From: CAVVAL01 sp963742725
Lineage (GTDB): Bacteria; Actinomycetota; Actinomycetes; Mycobacteriales; Cryptosporangiaceae
DNA length: 64,000 bases
Direction of reading: 5' to 3'
Assembly: GCA_963742725.1 (NCBI GenBank)
Contig: CAVUMX010000001.1
Location: forward strand, 682,001-746,000
How positions within the stretch are numbered: position 1 is the stretch's first letter; every line of letters starts with the position of its first letter. The notes under the pieces were generated by a model, which saw only the letters and a list, made by a program, of their open reading frames with translations, was not told the origin of the DNA and made no database searches. This document shows, piece after piece, positions 6,627 to 18,362 of the stretch. A program made the translations under genes and the position numbers.

Positions 6627-9148
6627 CAGGCCGTGGTGACGAGCCCGAGTTCCGCCACAGTGGACAGAAGTTCGTGGTGAGGGATCACCCGAACGGTATA
6701 GCCGAAGGACCCCGCCCGATGCAATGGCACGTCCGCCTCGAACCGGTGGGTGTCACCGCCGTCGCCGACGTACCGCATCGGCACGCACTCGGCATCGTGC
6801 AGCGTGTCGTACTCGTCGACCCGGCCGTAGCAGGCGTGGACGACCACGTCCGTGGTGTCCAGCTCGCCGAGCAGGATCTCGGCACGCAGGTGCAGTTCGT
6901 TGCCGAGTTCGGGCGCGTCGCCGACGCCGGAGGACTCCACGTGGGCGACCTTCACGTCCGACCAGTTGGCGACGACCTTCTCCCGCCAGGCGGCCAGCGC
7001 CCTGGCGCCCGCGAAGTCCTCGGCACCGACCCGCGCCGACGCGAGCGCCGCCGGTGCGTACAGCTGACGGACATAGTCGGCGACCATGCGGCCGGCGTGC
7101 ACCTTCGGCCCGAGCGTGGACAGGGTGTGCCGGACCATCTCGACCCAGCGCGCCGGGACGCCGTCCGGGCCACGGTCGTAGAAGCCGGGCTTGACCTGCG
7201 TCTTGATCAGCTCGTAGAACGCGGCGGCTTCGAGGTCGTCGCGGCGTTCCGGGTCGACGACGCCGTCGGCGGTGGGGATCTCCCAGCCGTTCTCGCCGTC
7301 GTACATCTCGTCCCACCACCCGTCCCGGATGGACAGGTTGAGGCCGCCGTTGAGCGCGGACTTCATGCCGGACGTGCCGCACGCCTCCAGCGGCCGCAGC
7401 GGGTTGTTGAGCCAGACGTCGCAGCCCCAGTAGAGGTACCGGGCCATGCCGATGTCGTAGTCGGGCAGGAAGACGATCCGGTGCCGGATCTCGGGGTCGT
7501 CGGCGAAGCGCACCATCTCCTGGATGAGCAGCTTGCCGCCGTCGTCCGCCGGGTGGGACTTGCCGGCGATGACGATCTGGATCGGCCGTTCCGGGTCGAG
7601 CAGCAGCGCCTTGAGCCTGGCCTTGTCGCGCAGCATCAGGGTGAGCCGCTTGTACGACGGGACGCGGCGGGCGAAGCCGATCGTCAGGACGTCCGGGTCG
7701 AAGACCGAGTCGACCCAGGCCAGCTCGGCAACGGTGCTGCCGCGCTTGAGCATGGACGCCCGGACCCGACGCCGGACCTCGCCGACCAGCCGGGCCCGCA
7801 GCGTGCGGCGGAGCGACCAGATCTGCTGGGCCGGTACCTCGCCCACGACCTCCCAGCCACGGGACTGGACGCCGAGCTGGTCGCCGAGTTCGGCGATCTC
7901 GCGGGCCGCCCAGGTGGGGACGTGCACGCCGTTGGTCACCGACGAGATCGGCACCTCGTTGGGCTCGAACCCGGGCCAGAGCCCGCTGAACATGCCCCGG
8001 CTGACCTCGCCGTGCAGCAGGCTGACGCCGTTGGCGCGCTGGCCGAGACGCAGCCCCATGTGCGCCATGTTGAACAGGTTCGGGTCGTCCTCGGCGCCGA
8101 GCGCGAGGATCTTGTCGACCGGCAGCGGACCGGCCGCGAACACGTCGCGGACCAGCTCGCGGGAGAACCTGTCGATACCGGCCGGAACCGGCGTGTGGGT
8201 CGTGAACACCGTTCCGGCGCGGACGGCCTGCAGCGCCTCGTCGAACGTCAGCCGCTGGCCTTCGACGAGTTCGCGGATCCGCTCGATGCCGAGGAAGCCG
8301 GCGTGGCCCTCGTTGGTGTGGAACACCTCGGGCGCGGATTCGCCGGTCAGCTCGCAGTACGCCCGGACCGCCCGGACGCCGCCGATGCCGAGCAGCAGTT
8401 CCTGGCGGAGCCGGTGGTCGGCGCCGCCGCCGTAGAGCCGGTCGGTGACCAGCCGCTCGGCGGGCGCGTTGTCCTCGATGTCGGCGTCGAGCAGCAGCAG
8501 CGGTACGCGTCCGACCTGGGCCTTCCAGATGTGGGCGCGGAGTACCTGGTCGCCGGGCAGCTCGACGGCGACCTGCAGCGGTTGGCCGTCGGGGCCGGCC
8601 AGGCGGGTGAGCGGGAGGCCGTGCGGGTCGAGCGCCGGGTAGTGCTCGACCTGCCAGCCGTCCTGGGTGAGCGACTGGTTGAAGTACCCGGAGCGGTAGA
8701 GGAGGCCGACGCCGATGATCGGAACGCCCAGGTCGGACGCGGCCTTGAGGTGGTCGCCGGCGAGGATGCCCAGCCCGCCGGAGTACTGCGGCAGCACCTC
8801 GGTGATGCCGAACTCCGGCGAGAAGTACGCGATCGAGGCGGGGGCGTCCTCCTGGGACTGGTACCAGCGCGGCTCGGTCAGGTACCGGCGCAGGTCGGCG
8901 TGGGCGGCGGCGAGCCTGGCCAGGAAGTCCTGGTCGCGCGCGAGCGCGTCGAGGCGCGGACCGGCCACCTCGCCGAGCAGGCGGACCGGATCCTGGTTGC
9001 ACACCCGCCACAGGGCTGGGTCGACACTGGCGAACAGGTCGACCGATTCCGGGTGCCAGGACCAGCGCAGGTTCATGACGAGTTCGCTGAGCGGAACCAG
9101 GGGTTCCGGCAGCCGGGCGCGGACGGTGAATCGACGAAGAGCTCTCAC
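6626..9148 (-). CDS. glgP: Alpha-glucan (glycogen/maltodextrin) phosphorylase
   Basis: An 840-residue GT35 enzyme that releases glucose-1-phosphate from glycogen or maltodextrin using phosphate and pyridoxal phosphate. The N-terminus carries the DUF3417 domain typical of the short-type actinobacterial phosphorylases (LVMNLRWSWHPESVDLF). The PLP-binding segment is EACGTSGMKSALNGG, with Lys596 as the probable Schiff-base lysine. The GTG at 9148 is preferred to an upstream ATG because the protein then begins MRALRRFTVRARLPEPLVPL, as homologues do. It is divergent from glgE across a 150-bp, relatively AT-rich region. The stop overlaps the next membrane-protein gene. Confidence 0.95.
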   Translation of the reverse strand: MRALRRFTVRARLPEPLVPLSELVMNLRWSWHPESVDLFASVDPALWRVCNQDPVRLLGEVAGPRLDALARDQDFLARLAAAHADLRRYLTEPRWYQSQEDAPASIAYFSPEFGITEVLPQYSGGLGILAGDHLKAASDLGVPIIGVGLLYRSGYFNQSLTQDGWQVEHYPALDPHGLPLTRLAGPDGQPLQVAVELPGDQVLRAHIWKAQVGRVPLLLLDADIEDNAPAERLVTDRLYGGGADHRLRQELLLGIGGVRAVRAYCELTGESAPEVFHTNEGHAGFLGIERIRELVEGQRLTFDEALQAVRAGTVFTTHTPVPAGIDRFSRELVRDVFAAGPLPVDKILALGAEDDPNLFNMAHMGLRLGQRANGVSLLHGEVSRGMFSGLWPGFEPNEVPISSVTNGVHVPTWAAREIAELGDQLGVQSRGWEVVGEVPAQQIWSLRRTLRARLVGEVRRRVRASMLKRGSTVAELAWVDSVFDPDVLTIGFARRVPSYKRLTLMLRDKARLKALLLDPERPIQIVIAGKSHPADDGGKLLIQEMVRFADDPEIRHRIVFLPDYDIGMARYLYWGCDVWLNNPLRPLEACGTSGMKSALNGGLNLSIRDGWWDEMYDGENGWEIPTADGVVDPERRDDLEAAAFYELIKTQVKPGFYDRGPDGVPARWVEMVRHTLSTLGPKVHAGRMVADYVRQLYAPAALASARVGAEDFAGARALAAWREKVVANWSDVKVAHVESSGVGDAPELGNELHLRAEILLGELDTTDVVVHACYGRVDEYDTLHDAECVPMRYVGDGGDTHRFEADVPLHRAGSFGYTVRVIPHHELLSTVAELGLVTTA

Positions 9149-9298
9149 GACGCCGCACCATACCGAGCCTTTGGCGACCTCGCGCCGCTGGTGCAACCTT
9201 TCCCAGTCTTGACTGCAAGTATTTTCATGGCCGGCGCGGAAAGTGACAAGCTTGAAGCTGGCAATACTTTGGCAATCGACTCGTTACGGTAGGCGGCG
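9149..9298. promoter_or_regulatory. Divergent glgP/glgE control region
   Basis: The 150 bp between the glgP and glgE starts are markedly less GC-rich than the surroundings and must carry both promoters. Visible elements are CTTGACTGCAAG, an imperfect dyad reminiscent of the CTTGCAG-type half-sites of MalR-like maltose regulators, a CAAGCTTG palindrome, and the pair gcaagtatttt/gcaatacttt. A purine-rich aggcgg precedes the glgE ATG. Which element is bound, and by what, is inference. Confidence 0.45.
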
Positions 9299-11274
9299 AT
9301 GACCGGACGCATCCCCATTGAGGACGTCTCCCCTTCGATCTCCAGCGGGCGGCACCCCGCCAAGGCTGTCGTGGGCGAAGCGATCCCTGTATCCGCAACC
9401 GTGTACCGCGAAGGCCATGACGCCGTCGCGGCCAACGTGGTGTGGACCGGCCCCGACGGCCGCCGAGCGCCGTTCACCCGCATGGAACGCGACGAGAACC
9501 AGCGCTGGCACGCGCTGGTGACGCCCGACGCGCCCGGCCGGTGGTCGTTCGTCGTCGAGGCGTGGAGCGATCCGTACGAGACGTGGCGGCACGCGGTCGA
9601 GGTGAAGATCGCGGCCGGGCAGGGCCCGACAGACCTCGCGAACGACCTCGAATCCGGCGCGCTGCTGCTGCTCAAGGCGGCCCGGTTCGCGCCGAAGCCG
9701 CGCCGGACGAACCTGATCGAGGCGGCGGCGGTCCTGCGCGACACCACGCTCGACGTGGACGCGCGTGTGGTCCCGGCGCTGAAGATGGCCGAGGTCATGC
9801 ACGCGTACCCGGTACGCGAGCAGGTGACGAAGTCCGACGCGTACTCGGTCTACGTGGACCGGGAGCGGGCGCTGTTCGGGTCCTGGTACGAGTTCTTCCC
9901 GCGGTCCGAGGGCGCGGTCGTCCCGGATCCGGGCTCGGACGCGGTCAGCCCGCCCGTGCACGGCACGTTCCGGTCGTCGATGCGCCGGCTGCCCGAGATC
10001 GCCGAACTCGGCTACGACGTCGTCTACCTGCCCCCGATCCACCCGATCGGCAAGGTCAACCGGAAGGGGCCGAACAACACGCTCGGCGCCGGTCCGCTGG
10101 ATGTGGGTTCGCCGTGGGCGATCGGCTCCGAGGAGGGCGGCCACGACGCGATCCACCCCGCGCTCGGCACGTTCGAGGACTTCGACGCGTTCGTGGCCCG
10201 CACCGAGGAACTGGGCATGGAGGTCGCGCTCGACCTGGCCCTGCAGTGCGCGCCTGACCACCCATGGGTCCGCGAGCACCCGGAGTGGTTCACGACCCGC
10301 CCCGACGGCACCATCGCCTACGCCGAGAACCCGCCGAAGAAGTACCAGGACATCTACCCGCTGAACTTCGACAACGACCGCAAGGGCATATACGGCGAGA
10401 TCCTCCGGGTCGTGCTCCACTGGGTGGACCACGGCGTGAAGATCTTCCGCGTCGACAACCCGCACACGAAGCCCGTGAACTTCTGGGAGTGGCTGATCTG
10501 GGAGGTGAAGAAGGTGCACCCTGACGTGCTCTTCCTCGCCGAAGCGTTCACCAAGTCCTGGATGATGCACGGGCTGGCGAAGGTCGGCTTCACCCAGTCG
10601 TACACGTACTTCACCTGGAAGACGTCGAAGTGGGAGCTGGAGGAGTACGCCACGGAGCTGGCCCACTCCGCCGATCACATGCGACCGAACTTCTTCGTCA
10701 ACACGCCGGACATCCTGCACGAGAGCCTGCAGTACGGCGGCCCGGCGATGTTCAAGATCCGGGCCGTGCTCGCCAGCATGCTGTCCCCCACCTGGGGCGT
10801 GTACGCCGGGTACGAGCTGTTCGAGCACGTCGCCGTGCGTCCGGGCAGCGAGGAGTACCTGGACAGTGAGAAGTACCAGCTCCGACCGCGCGACTACGCA
10901 CGCGCGCTCGCCGAGGGCCGCAGCCTGGCCCCGTACCTCGGCGCGCTGAACCACTTCCGCCGCGCCCATCCGGCGTTGCGGCGGCTGCGTAACCTGCGGT
11001 TCCACCACGTCGACAACGACGCGATGACCTGCTTCTCCAAGCGGGACGACGCCAGCGGAGACACCGTCCTGGTCGTTTGCTCGCTCGACTCGCACAACGC
11101 GCACTGGGGCAATGTCGCGCTGGACCTTCCGGCGCTCGGTTTCGAGTGGCACGAACGGCTCCAGGTCACGGACGCTGTGACAGGAGCCAGCTACGACTGG
11201 GGCCAGTACAACGCGGTACGGCTTGACCCGCACATCGAACCCGCCCACCTCTTCACGGTCCATCGGTATGGAGC

Positions 11275-11278
<4 letters not shown>
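9299..11278 (+). CDS. glgE: Alpha-1,4-glucan:maltose-1-phosphate maltosyltransferase GlgE
   Basis: A 659-residue GH13_3 enzyme that transfers maltosyl units from maltose-1-phosphate to alpha-1,4-glucan, the committed step of the GlgE pathway. An N-terminal beta-sandwich domain is followed by the TIM barrel. The nucleophile is Asp386 in FRVDNPHTKP and the acid/base Glu415 in LFLAEAFTKS; their spacing of 29 residues equals that of Streptomyces coelicolor GlgE (D394/E423, from memory). The conserved IHPIGKVNRKGPNN segment is present. The stop overlaps the treS start (ATGA). The promoter is presumably in the 150-bp region shared with glgP. Confidence 0.97.
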
Positions 11279-13088
<1,810 letters not shown>

Positions 13089-13092
<4 letters not shown>

Positions 13093-14477
13093 TTTCCCCC
13101 CAGCACCACCTGTCCGAGACGATCACGCCGTTGCTGGCGGACTGGCTGCCGCACCAGCGATGGTTCGGCGGCAAGCAGCGCGAGATCGTCGGAGTACGGC
13201 TGGTGCGGGGGCGCACACTGCACGACGCTGGGCCTGACGGGCCACGGCTGGAACACCTGGTCGTGGCCGTCGACCAGGACGGCGCTCCCGACGAGCTGTA
13301 CCAGGTGCTCGTCGGGCTCCGCCGCTACCTGCCGGAGCGGCTGGAGTACGGCAGGATCGGCGCCGTCGACACCGACGGGCAGCACCTCGTCGCGTACGAC
13401 GGCACGCACGACAGCGATCTGAACGCCGTCCTGCTGCGCCTGATGGCCGAGGACGCCGACATCGACGGGGTCGAGTTCCGGTCCGAGAACGGCGCCGCGG
13501 TGACCGCCGGCCTGACCAGCCGGCCCCTCGCGGCCGAACAGAGCAACACCTCGGTCGTGTACGGCGACAAGTACATCCTCAAGCTGTTCCGCAAGCTCCA
13601 GCGCGGCGCCAGCCCCGACCTGGAGGTGCACCGGGCGCTGCGCTCGGTCGGCTGCGACCACATCGCCGAGCCGTACGGCGCCATCGAGGGGACCCTGGAC
13701 GGCGATCCCGTCAGCTACGGCATCCTCCAGGAGTACTTCGCGAACTGCGCCGACGGCTGGGCCATGGCCACCACCAGCGTCCGCGACCTGATCGCCGAGG
13801 CGGACCTCCATCCGGACGAGGTCGGCGGCGACTTCTCGGCCGAAGCGGAGCGCCTCGGCCAGGCCGTGACGGCCGTCCACCAGGACCTGGCGCGCGCGCT
13901 GGGCACGTCCACCGTGCCGGCCAGCTCACTGGTCTACCCGATGAACCAGCGCTTCGACGAGATGCTGGCCCGCGTCGACGAGCTGTCCCGGTTCGAGGAG
14001 CCGATCCGGGCCGCGTTCGCCGCCGTCGCCGCCCTGAACACCGAGGTGCCGGTCCAGCGGATCCACGGCGACCTGCACCTCGGCCAGGCGCTCCGCACGA
14101 TCTCGCACTGGGTCGTCATCGACTTCGAAGGCGAACCGGCGCGGCCGCTCGCCGAACGGGTCGCCCTGATGACGCCGCTGCGGGACGTCGCAGGCATGCT
14201 CCGCTCGTTCGACTACGCCGCCCACCACCTCCTCGTCGACCACTACCTGACCGACGGCGAGTCCCAGCTCGAGTACCGCGCGATGGAATGGGCTGACCGC
14301 AACCGCGAAGCCTTCTGCCGCGGGTACGCCGCCGGCGGCACAGACCCCCGCGAGTTCCCGGTGCTGATGCGGGCGCTGGAACTGGAGAAGGCGGTGTACG
14401 AGGTCGGGTACGAACTCGACAACCGTCCGGGCTGGGTCGAGATCCCGCTGCGCTCGATCAACCGCCTCCTGAGCTAG
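13089..14477 (+). CDS. pep2: Maltokinase Pep2 (Mak)
   Basis: A 462-residue kinase that phosphorylates maltose with ATP to maltose-1-phosphate for GlgE. The fold is aminoglycoside-phosphotransferase-like: an N-terminal cap beginning LADWLPHQRWFGGK, a nucleotide-binding segment (NTSVVYGDKYILKLFR) around residue 155, the Brenner-type HGDLHLGQ loop near residue 327 and the metal-binding VIDFEGEP near residue 343. The GTG start overlaps the treS stop. In many actinobacteria glgB follows directly; here an AbiEi/DUF559 cassette lies between pep2 and glgB. Confidence 0.95.
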
Positions 14478-14485
14478 CCGCGCTG

Positions 14486-14540
14486 CGACCGGTGGGATTG
14501 TGAAGTCAGGCTTCACGATCCGACCGGTGGGATCGTGAAG
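14486..14540. repeat. Left palindromic repeat block of DUF559 cassette B (55 bp)
   Basis: Two copies of cgaccggtgggat(t/c)gtgaag (14486-14505 and 14521-14540) in direct orientation surround tcaggcttcacgatc. The segment 14511-14540 is a 30-bp near-perfect palindrome with an ACCGGT core. Its reverse complement matches 15516-15545 at 28 of 30 positions. The block begins 8 bp after the pep2 stop. Confidence 0.88.
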
Positions 14541-14583
14541 CTGTGGACAACTTCAGGGGCGGTGTTCGCGGGTTCGCCACGCT

Positions 14584-15480
14584 ATGTGGGTGGAACATCC
14601 CTCCCTCATGACGCTCGCCCAGCGGCAATCAGGCCTCTTCACGTGGCGCCAGGCCCGCGGCTGCGGCTATTCACGCTGGCAGATCCAGTCGCGGCTCAAG
14701 GACCGTCGCTGGCACCGGGTGCTCGGGACGGTGTTGAGCACAGTGGAGTCACTGCCGCCATCCGTCCGGGATCGCGCCGCGCTCCTCGCGGGCGGCCCCG
14801 GCGCCGTGTTGAGCGGACCGTCCGCGGCACGACTGCACGGCATGGGAGTGAGCGGCAACGGCAGCTGCGTCACGATTCCGGCCCAGCGACACCTGTCCGT
14901 GCCCGGCGTGCGGTTCCTCCGCGAGTCCGCTGGCGAGCAGGACACGATCCTGGTCGACGACCTGCTGGTGACCAGGCGGGATCGCACGGTCTTCGACTGC
15001 CTCCGGGTCCTGCCCCCGAGCAATGCGGCTGCGCTGCTCGACCGTGCCTTACAGAAGAAGTGGATCAGCCTGGAGAATCTGGCGAGCCGGGTCGCCGCGC
15101 GTCGCGGCTACCCGGGTAGTGCCAAGCTCCAGCGGTTCCTGGACGACGTGACGCCGGGCATGAGATCGGTCGCGGAACGTCTCGCCGTCGACGTGCTGTC
15201 CGGCGCGGGGCTCACGGGTTGGCACACCAACTACGCCGTCGTACTCGCCGGCGAGACCATCGCGCTCGTCGACCTCGCTTTGCCCCGGCTCAAGCTGGCG
15301 CTGGAGATCGACGGGCGGGCGTGGCACTCCGCCGCGGGCCAGTTCCAGCACGACCGGACGAGGCAGAACCAGCTCGTCAACGCCGGCTGGACCGTCCTCC
15401 GCTTCACCTGGGACGACCTCACCAGACGTCCGGACGAGGTGGTCGCCGCCGTCCGGACCGCGATCGCCCGTCTCCGCTGA
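14584..15480 (+). CDS. AbiEi-type winged-helix / DUF559 nuclease-like protein (cassette B)
   Basis: A 298-residue paralogue of the protein at 4900. The N-terminal winged-helix-like segment reads SGLFTWRQARGCGYSRWQIQ. The middle domain has LSGPSAARLHGMG and RTVFDCLRVLP. The C-terminal DUF559-like domain has Glu198, Asp230 (LVDLAL), Glu241 and Asp243 (LEIDG), with the same spacings (32, 11 and 2) as in the other copy. Neither start has a good Shine-Dalgarno: ATG at 14584, or ATG at 14608 giving 290 residues beginning MTLAQRQSG, which aligns better with the domain. No toxin partner is adjacent. The stop is immediately followed by the right repeat block. Function unknown. Confidence 0.8.
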   Translation: MWVEHPSLMTLAQRQSGLFTWRQARGCGYSRWQIQSRLKDRRWHRVLGTVLSTVESLPPSVRDRAALLAGGPGAVLSGPSAARLHGMGVSGNGSCVTIPAQRHLSVPGVRFLRESAGEQDTILVDDLLVTRRDRTVFDCLRVLPPSNAAALLDRALQKKWISLENLASRVAARRGYPGSAKLQRFLDDVTPGMRSVAERLAVDVLSGAGLTGWHTNYAVVLAGETIALVDLALPRLKLALEIDGRAWHSAAGQFQHDRTRQNQLVNAGWTVLRFTWDDLTRRPDEVVAAVRTAIARLR

Positions 15481-15545
15481 CTTCCCGATCCGACCGGTGG
15501 GATCACGTACCCAGGCTTCGCGATCCCACCGGTCGGATCGCGAAG
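15481..15545. repeat. Right palindromic repeat block of DUF559 cassette B
   Basis: It starts at the base after the stop codon. It contains one degenerate unit (15481-15510) and one near-perfect 30-bp palindrome (15516-15545, cttcgcgatcc...ggatcgcgaag, ACCGGT core). The 55 bp at 15491-15545 also align directly with 14486-14540, because the unit is nearly self-complementary. Strong hairpin potential. Confidence 0.88.
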
Positions 15546-15590
15546 TGCCGTGGCGCGCGCCACGGCCCACCGGCTACTAGGGTTGGGGCG

Positions 15591-18170
15591 GTGGAGCGAG
15601 AGCCGCTGAGCGCAGACCGCACGCCCGCGCAGACCGGGTCCCGGCCCGCTGCCCCAGCACCGGAGCCAGGTACAGCACCACCGCCCGCGACGACCGCCGG
15701 CGGGTCCGACTCCGGCGATGCGCCGGATCAGGCCGCACCCGAGACCTCGTCGCGCGGCTCGGCCACGCCGGCCCCGCCAGCTCAGGAGCCGGCCGCGTCG
15801 TCGCCGAAGCCCGGGCCGGTGCCCCGGCCGCCGGGCTCGGCCCCTGCCGCCCCTGCCGCCCCTGTCGAAACCGCGACACCCGCGCAACCCGCCACACCTG
15901 CCGGCGAGCCGACTCCGTCCGTCGCGGCCGCCCAGCGGCCCCAGCGGCCCCAGCCGCCCCAGCCGCCCGTGGCAACCAAACCGCCGGTCGCCGCCGAGCG
16001 GGCCGCGGCCAGCGAGCCGCCGGTGGCGGATCATGGGGGGCTGGACGCGCTCGTGCGCGGGGAAGCGCACGATCCGCACGGGATCCTCGGCGCGCATCCG
16101 GAGAACGGGCACACCGTCGTCCGGACGCTGCGTCCCGGCGCCACGAGCGTCACGCTCCTCGCCGGCGACGCCCGGCACGACATGGCGCAGCTCCACCCGG
16201 GCGGCGTCCACGGCGTCACGGTGCCGGGCGAGGTCGGCGGCTACCGCCTGGAGGTCGCGTACCCGAGCGGCGACACGTTCACGGTCGACGACCCGTACCG
16301 CTGGCTGCCGACGCTCGGCGAGCTGGACCTGCACCTGATCCGCGAGGGACGGCACGAGCAGCTGTGGACGGTCCTGGGGGCGCACCCGAGGATGTACGGC
16401 GAAACGTCCGGCACCTCGTTCGCCGTCTGGGCGCCGAACGCGCGTGGCGTGCGGGTGAGCGGCGACTTCAACTGGTGGGACGGCCGTTCGCTGCCGATGC
16501 GGTCGCTGGGATCGAGCGGCGTCTGGGAGCTGTTCGTGCCGGCGATCGGTCCGGGCGCGAAGTACAAGTTCCAGATCCTCGGCCAGGACGGGTACTGGCG
16601 CGAGAAGGCCGACCCGATGGCCTTCGCCACCGAGACGCCGCCGGCGACGGCTTCGGTCGTCACCGCGTCCGACTACGCCTGGGACGACGCCGAGTGGCTC
16701 CAGCGCCGTGAGGCGACGGCCTGGCACGCGGCGCCGATGAGCGTGTACGAGGTCCACCTCGGGTCCTGGCGCGCCGGCCTGTCGTACCTGCAGCTCGCCG
16801 ACGAGCTCGTCAGCTACCTCGTCGACAACGGCTTCACCCACGTCGAGCTCCTGCCGGTGGCCGAGCACCCATTCGGTGGCTCCTGGGGATACCAGGTCAC
16901 GTCGTACTACGCGCCGACGGCCCGCTTCGGCTCCCCGGACGAGTTCCGGCACCTGGTCGACCGGCTGCATGCCGCTGGCATCGGCGTCCTCGTGGACTGG
17001 GTTCCCGCGCACTTCCCCAAGGACGAGTGGGCACTGGCCCGGTTCGACGGCACACCCCTGTACGAGCACGCCGATCCGCGCCGGGGCGAGCAGCCGGACT
17101 GGGGCACGCTGGTGTTCGACTTCGGCCGGCCCGAGGTCCGCAACTTCCTCGTCGCCAACGCGCTGTACTGGCTGGAGGAGTTCCACATCGACGGCCTCCG
17201 CGTGGACGCCGTCGCCTCGATGCTCTACCTCGACTACTCGCGCGAAGAGGGCGAGTGGCTGCCGAACATCCACGGCGGCCGCGAGAACCTGGACGCCGTC
17301 GCGTTCCTCCAGGAACTCAACGCCACCGTCTACAAGCGGCACCCCGGCGCCCTGATGATCGCCGAGGAGTCGACGTCGTGGCCGGGTGTCAGCCGCGCGA
17401 CGCACCTGGGTGGCCTCGGCTTCGGCTTCAAATGGAACATGGGCTGGATGCACGACACGCTCGAATACGTGTCGAAGGAGCCGGTCCACCGCCAGTTCCA
17501 CCACCACCAGATGACGTTCTCGATGGTGTACGCGTGGAGCGAGAACTTCGTCCTGCCGCTGAGCCACGACGAGGTCGTCCACGGCAAGGGCTCGCTGCTC
17601 CGCAAGATGCCGGGCGACCGCTGGCAGCAGCTCGCCAACCTGCGCGCGCTGTACGCGTACATGTGGGCCCACCCCGGCAAGCAGCTGCTGTTCATGGGCA
17701 GCGAGTTCGGCCAGGAGTCGGAGTGGGGCGAGGACCGCTCGCTCGACTGGTGGCTGCTCGACAACCCCGACCACCGGGGCGTCCAGCGGCTCGTCGGCGA
17801 CCTGAACCGGGTCTACCGGGACACGCCCGCGCTGTGGGAACTCGACACCAGCCCGCAGGGCTTCTCCTGGATCGACGCCAACGACGCGGCCGGCAACGTC
17901 TTCTCCTTCCTCCGGTTCGGCACGAACGGCTCGGTGCTGGCCTGCGTCGCCAACTTCGCCGGCGTACCGCACAGCGGGTACCGCATCGGGCTCCCCCACG
18001 CCGGCCAGTGGGACGAGGTCGTCAACACCGACGCCGACGTCTACCTCGGATCGGGCGTCGGCAACCTCGGCGCCGTCACGGCGGTCGAGGAGCCGTGGCA
18101 CGGCCAGCCCGCGTCGGCGGTCGTCCAGCTGCCGCCGCTCGGCACGATCTGGCTCCGCCACCGGCCCTAG
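15591..18170 (+). CDS. glgB: 1,4-alpha-glucan branching enzyme GlgB
   Basis: An 859-residue GH13_9 enzyme that introduces alpha-1,6 branches into the glucan made by GlgE. The first 145 residues are a Pro/Ala-rich, probably disordered extension. Two CBM48-type modules then start at LVRGEAHDPHGILGAH, followed by the catalytic barrel. Active-site residues are Asp539 (LRVDAVASM), Glu592 (MIAEESTSW) and Asp660 (LPLSHDEVVHGKGSL). The GTG at 15591 is the first start after the cassette B repeats; a TAGGGT about 8 bp upstream could be a -10 box of a leaderless transcript. The core is of normal length. Confidence 0.96.
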   Translation: MEREPLSADRTPAQTGSRPAAPAPEPGTAPPPATTAGGSDSGDAPDQAAPETSSRGSATPAPPAQEPAASSPKPGPVPRPPGSAPAAPAAPVETATPAQPATPAGEPTPSVAAAQRPQRPQPPQPPVATKPPVAAERAAASEPPVADHGGLDALVRGEAHDPHGILGAHPENGHTVVRTLRPGATSVTLLAGDARHDMAQLHPGGVHGVTVPGEVGGYRLEVAYPSGDTFTVDDPYRWLPTLGELDLHLIREGRHEQLWTVLGAHPRMYGETSGTSFAVWAPNARGVRVSGDFNWWDGRSLPMRSLGSSGVWELFVPAIGPGAKYKFQILGQDGYWREKADPMAFATETPPATASVVTASDYAWDDAEWLQRREATAWHAAPMSVYEVHLGSWRAGLSYLQLADELVSYLVDNGFTHVELLPVAEHPFGGSWGYQVTSYYAPTARFGSPDEFRHLVDRLHAAGIGVLVDWVPAHFPKDEWALARFDGTPLYEHADPRRGEQPDWGTLVFDFGRPEVRNFLVANALYWLEEFHIDGLRVDAVASMLYLDYSREEGEWLPNIHGGRENLDAVAFLQELNATVYKRHPGALMIAEESTSWPGVSRATHLGGLGFGFKWNMGWMHDTLEYVSKEPVHRQFHHHQMTFSMVYAWSENFVLPLSHDEVVHGKGSLLRKMPGDRWQQLANLRALYAYMWAHPGKQLLFMGSEFGQESEWGEDRSLDWWLLDNPDHRGVQRLVGDLNRVYRDTPALWELDTSPQGFSWIDANDAAGNVFSFLRFGTNGSVLACVANFAGVPHSGYRIGLPHAGQWDEVVNTDADVYLGSGVGNLGAVTAVEEPWHGQPASAVVQLPPLGTIWLRHRP

Positions 18171-18362
18171 CCGCCCGGCTGCCCCCCGACCGCCCTGCCC
18201 GCCTGCCCGCCTGCACACTCGGCCTCTCCGGCAGCGCCGCCCGCCGCCCCGACCCGCCGTCGGCGCGCCCGCCGCCGCGGTCCGCCCCGACCCGCCGCAC
18301 CATCCCACTCCGTGGCCGAATTGTCGCTAAGGTGGCCTTTGTCGGGGTGCGAGGGGGAAGTA

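Larger units (their letters stand above)
14486..15545. mobile_element. Repeat-bracketed AbiEi/DUF559 cassette B (putative)
   Basis: A 1,060-bp unit, almost the same size as cassette A (1,058 bp). It consists of one AbiEi/DUF559 gene framed by 55-bp blocks of an ACCGGT-centred palindrome. It separates pep2 from glgB, genes commonly contiguous in the GlgE operon of other actinobacteria, which suggests insertion. No transposase or target duplication is visible, so transposition is inferred rather than shown. Confidence 0.45.

Noticed and set aside
6530..9292. A 920-codon plus-strand open frame
   Set aside because: Antisense shadow of glgP, whose PLP site and N-terminal domain are clear.
15231..18308. 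A 1,025-codon minus-strand open frame opposite glgB
   Set aside because: Antisense shadow; glgB has all catalytic residues on the plus strand.
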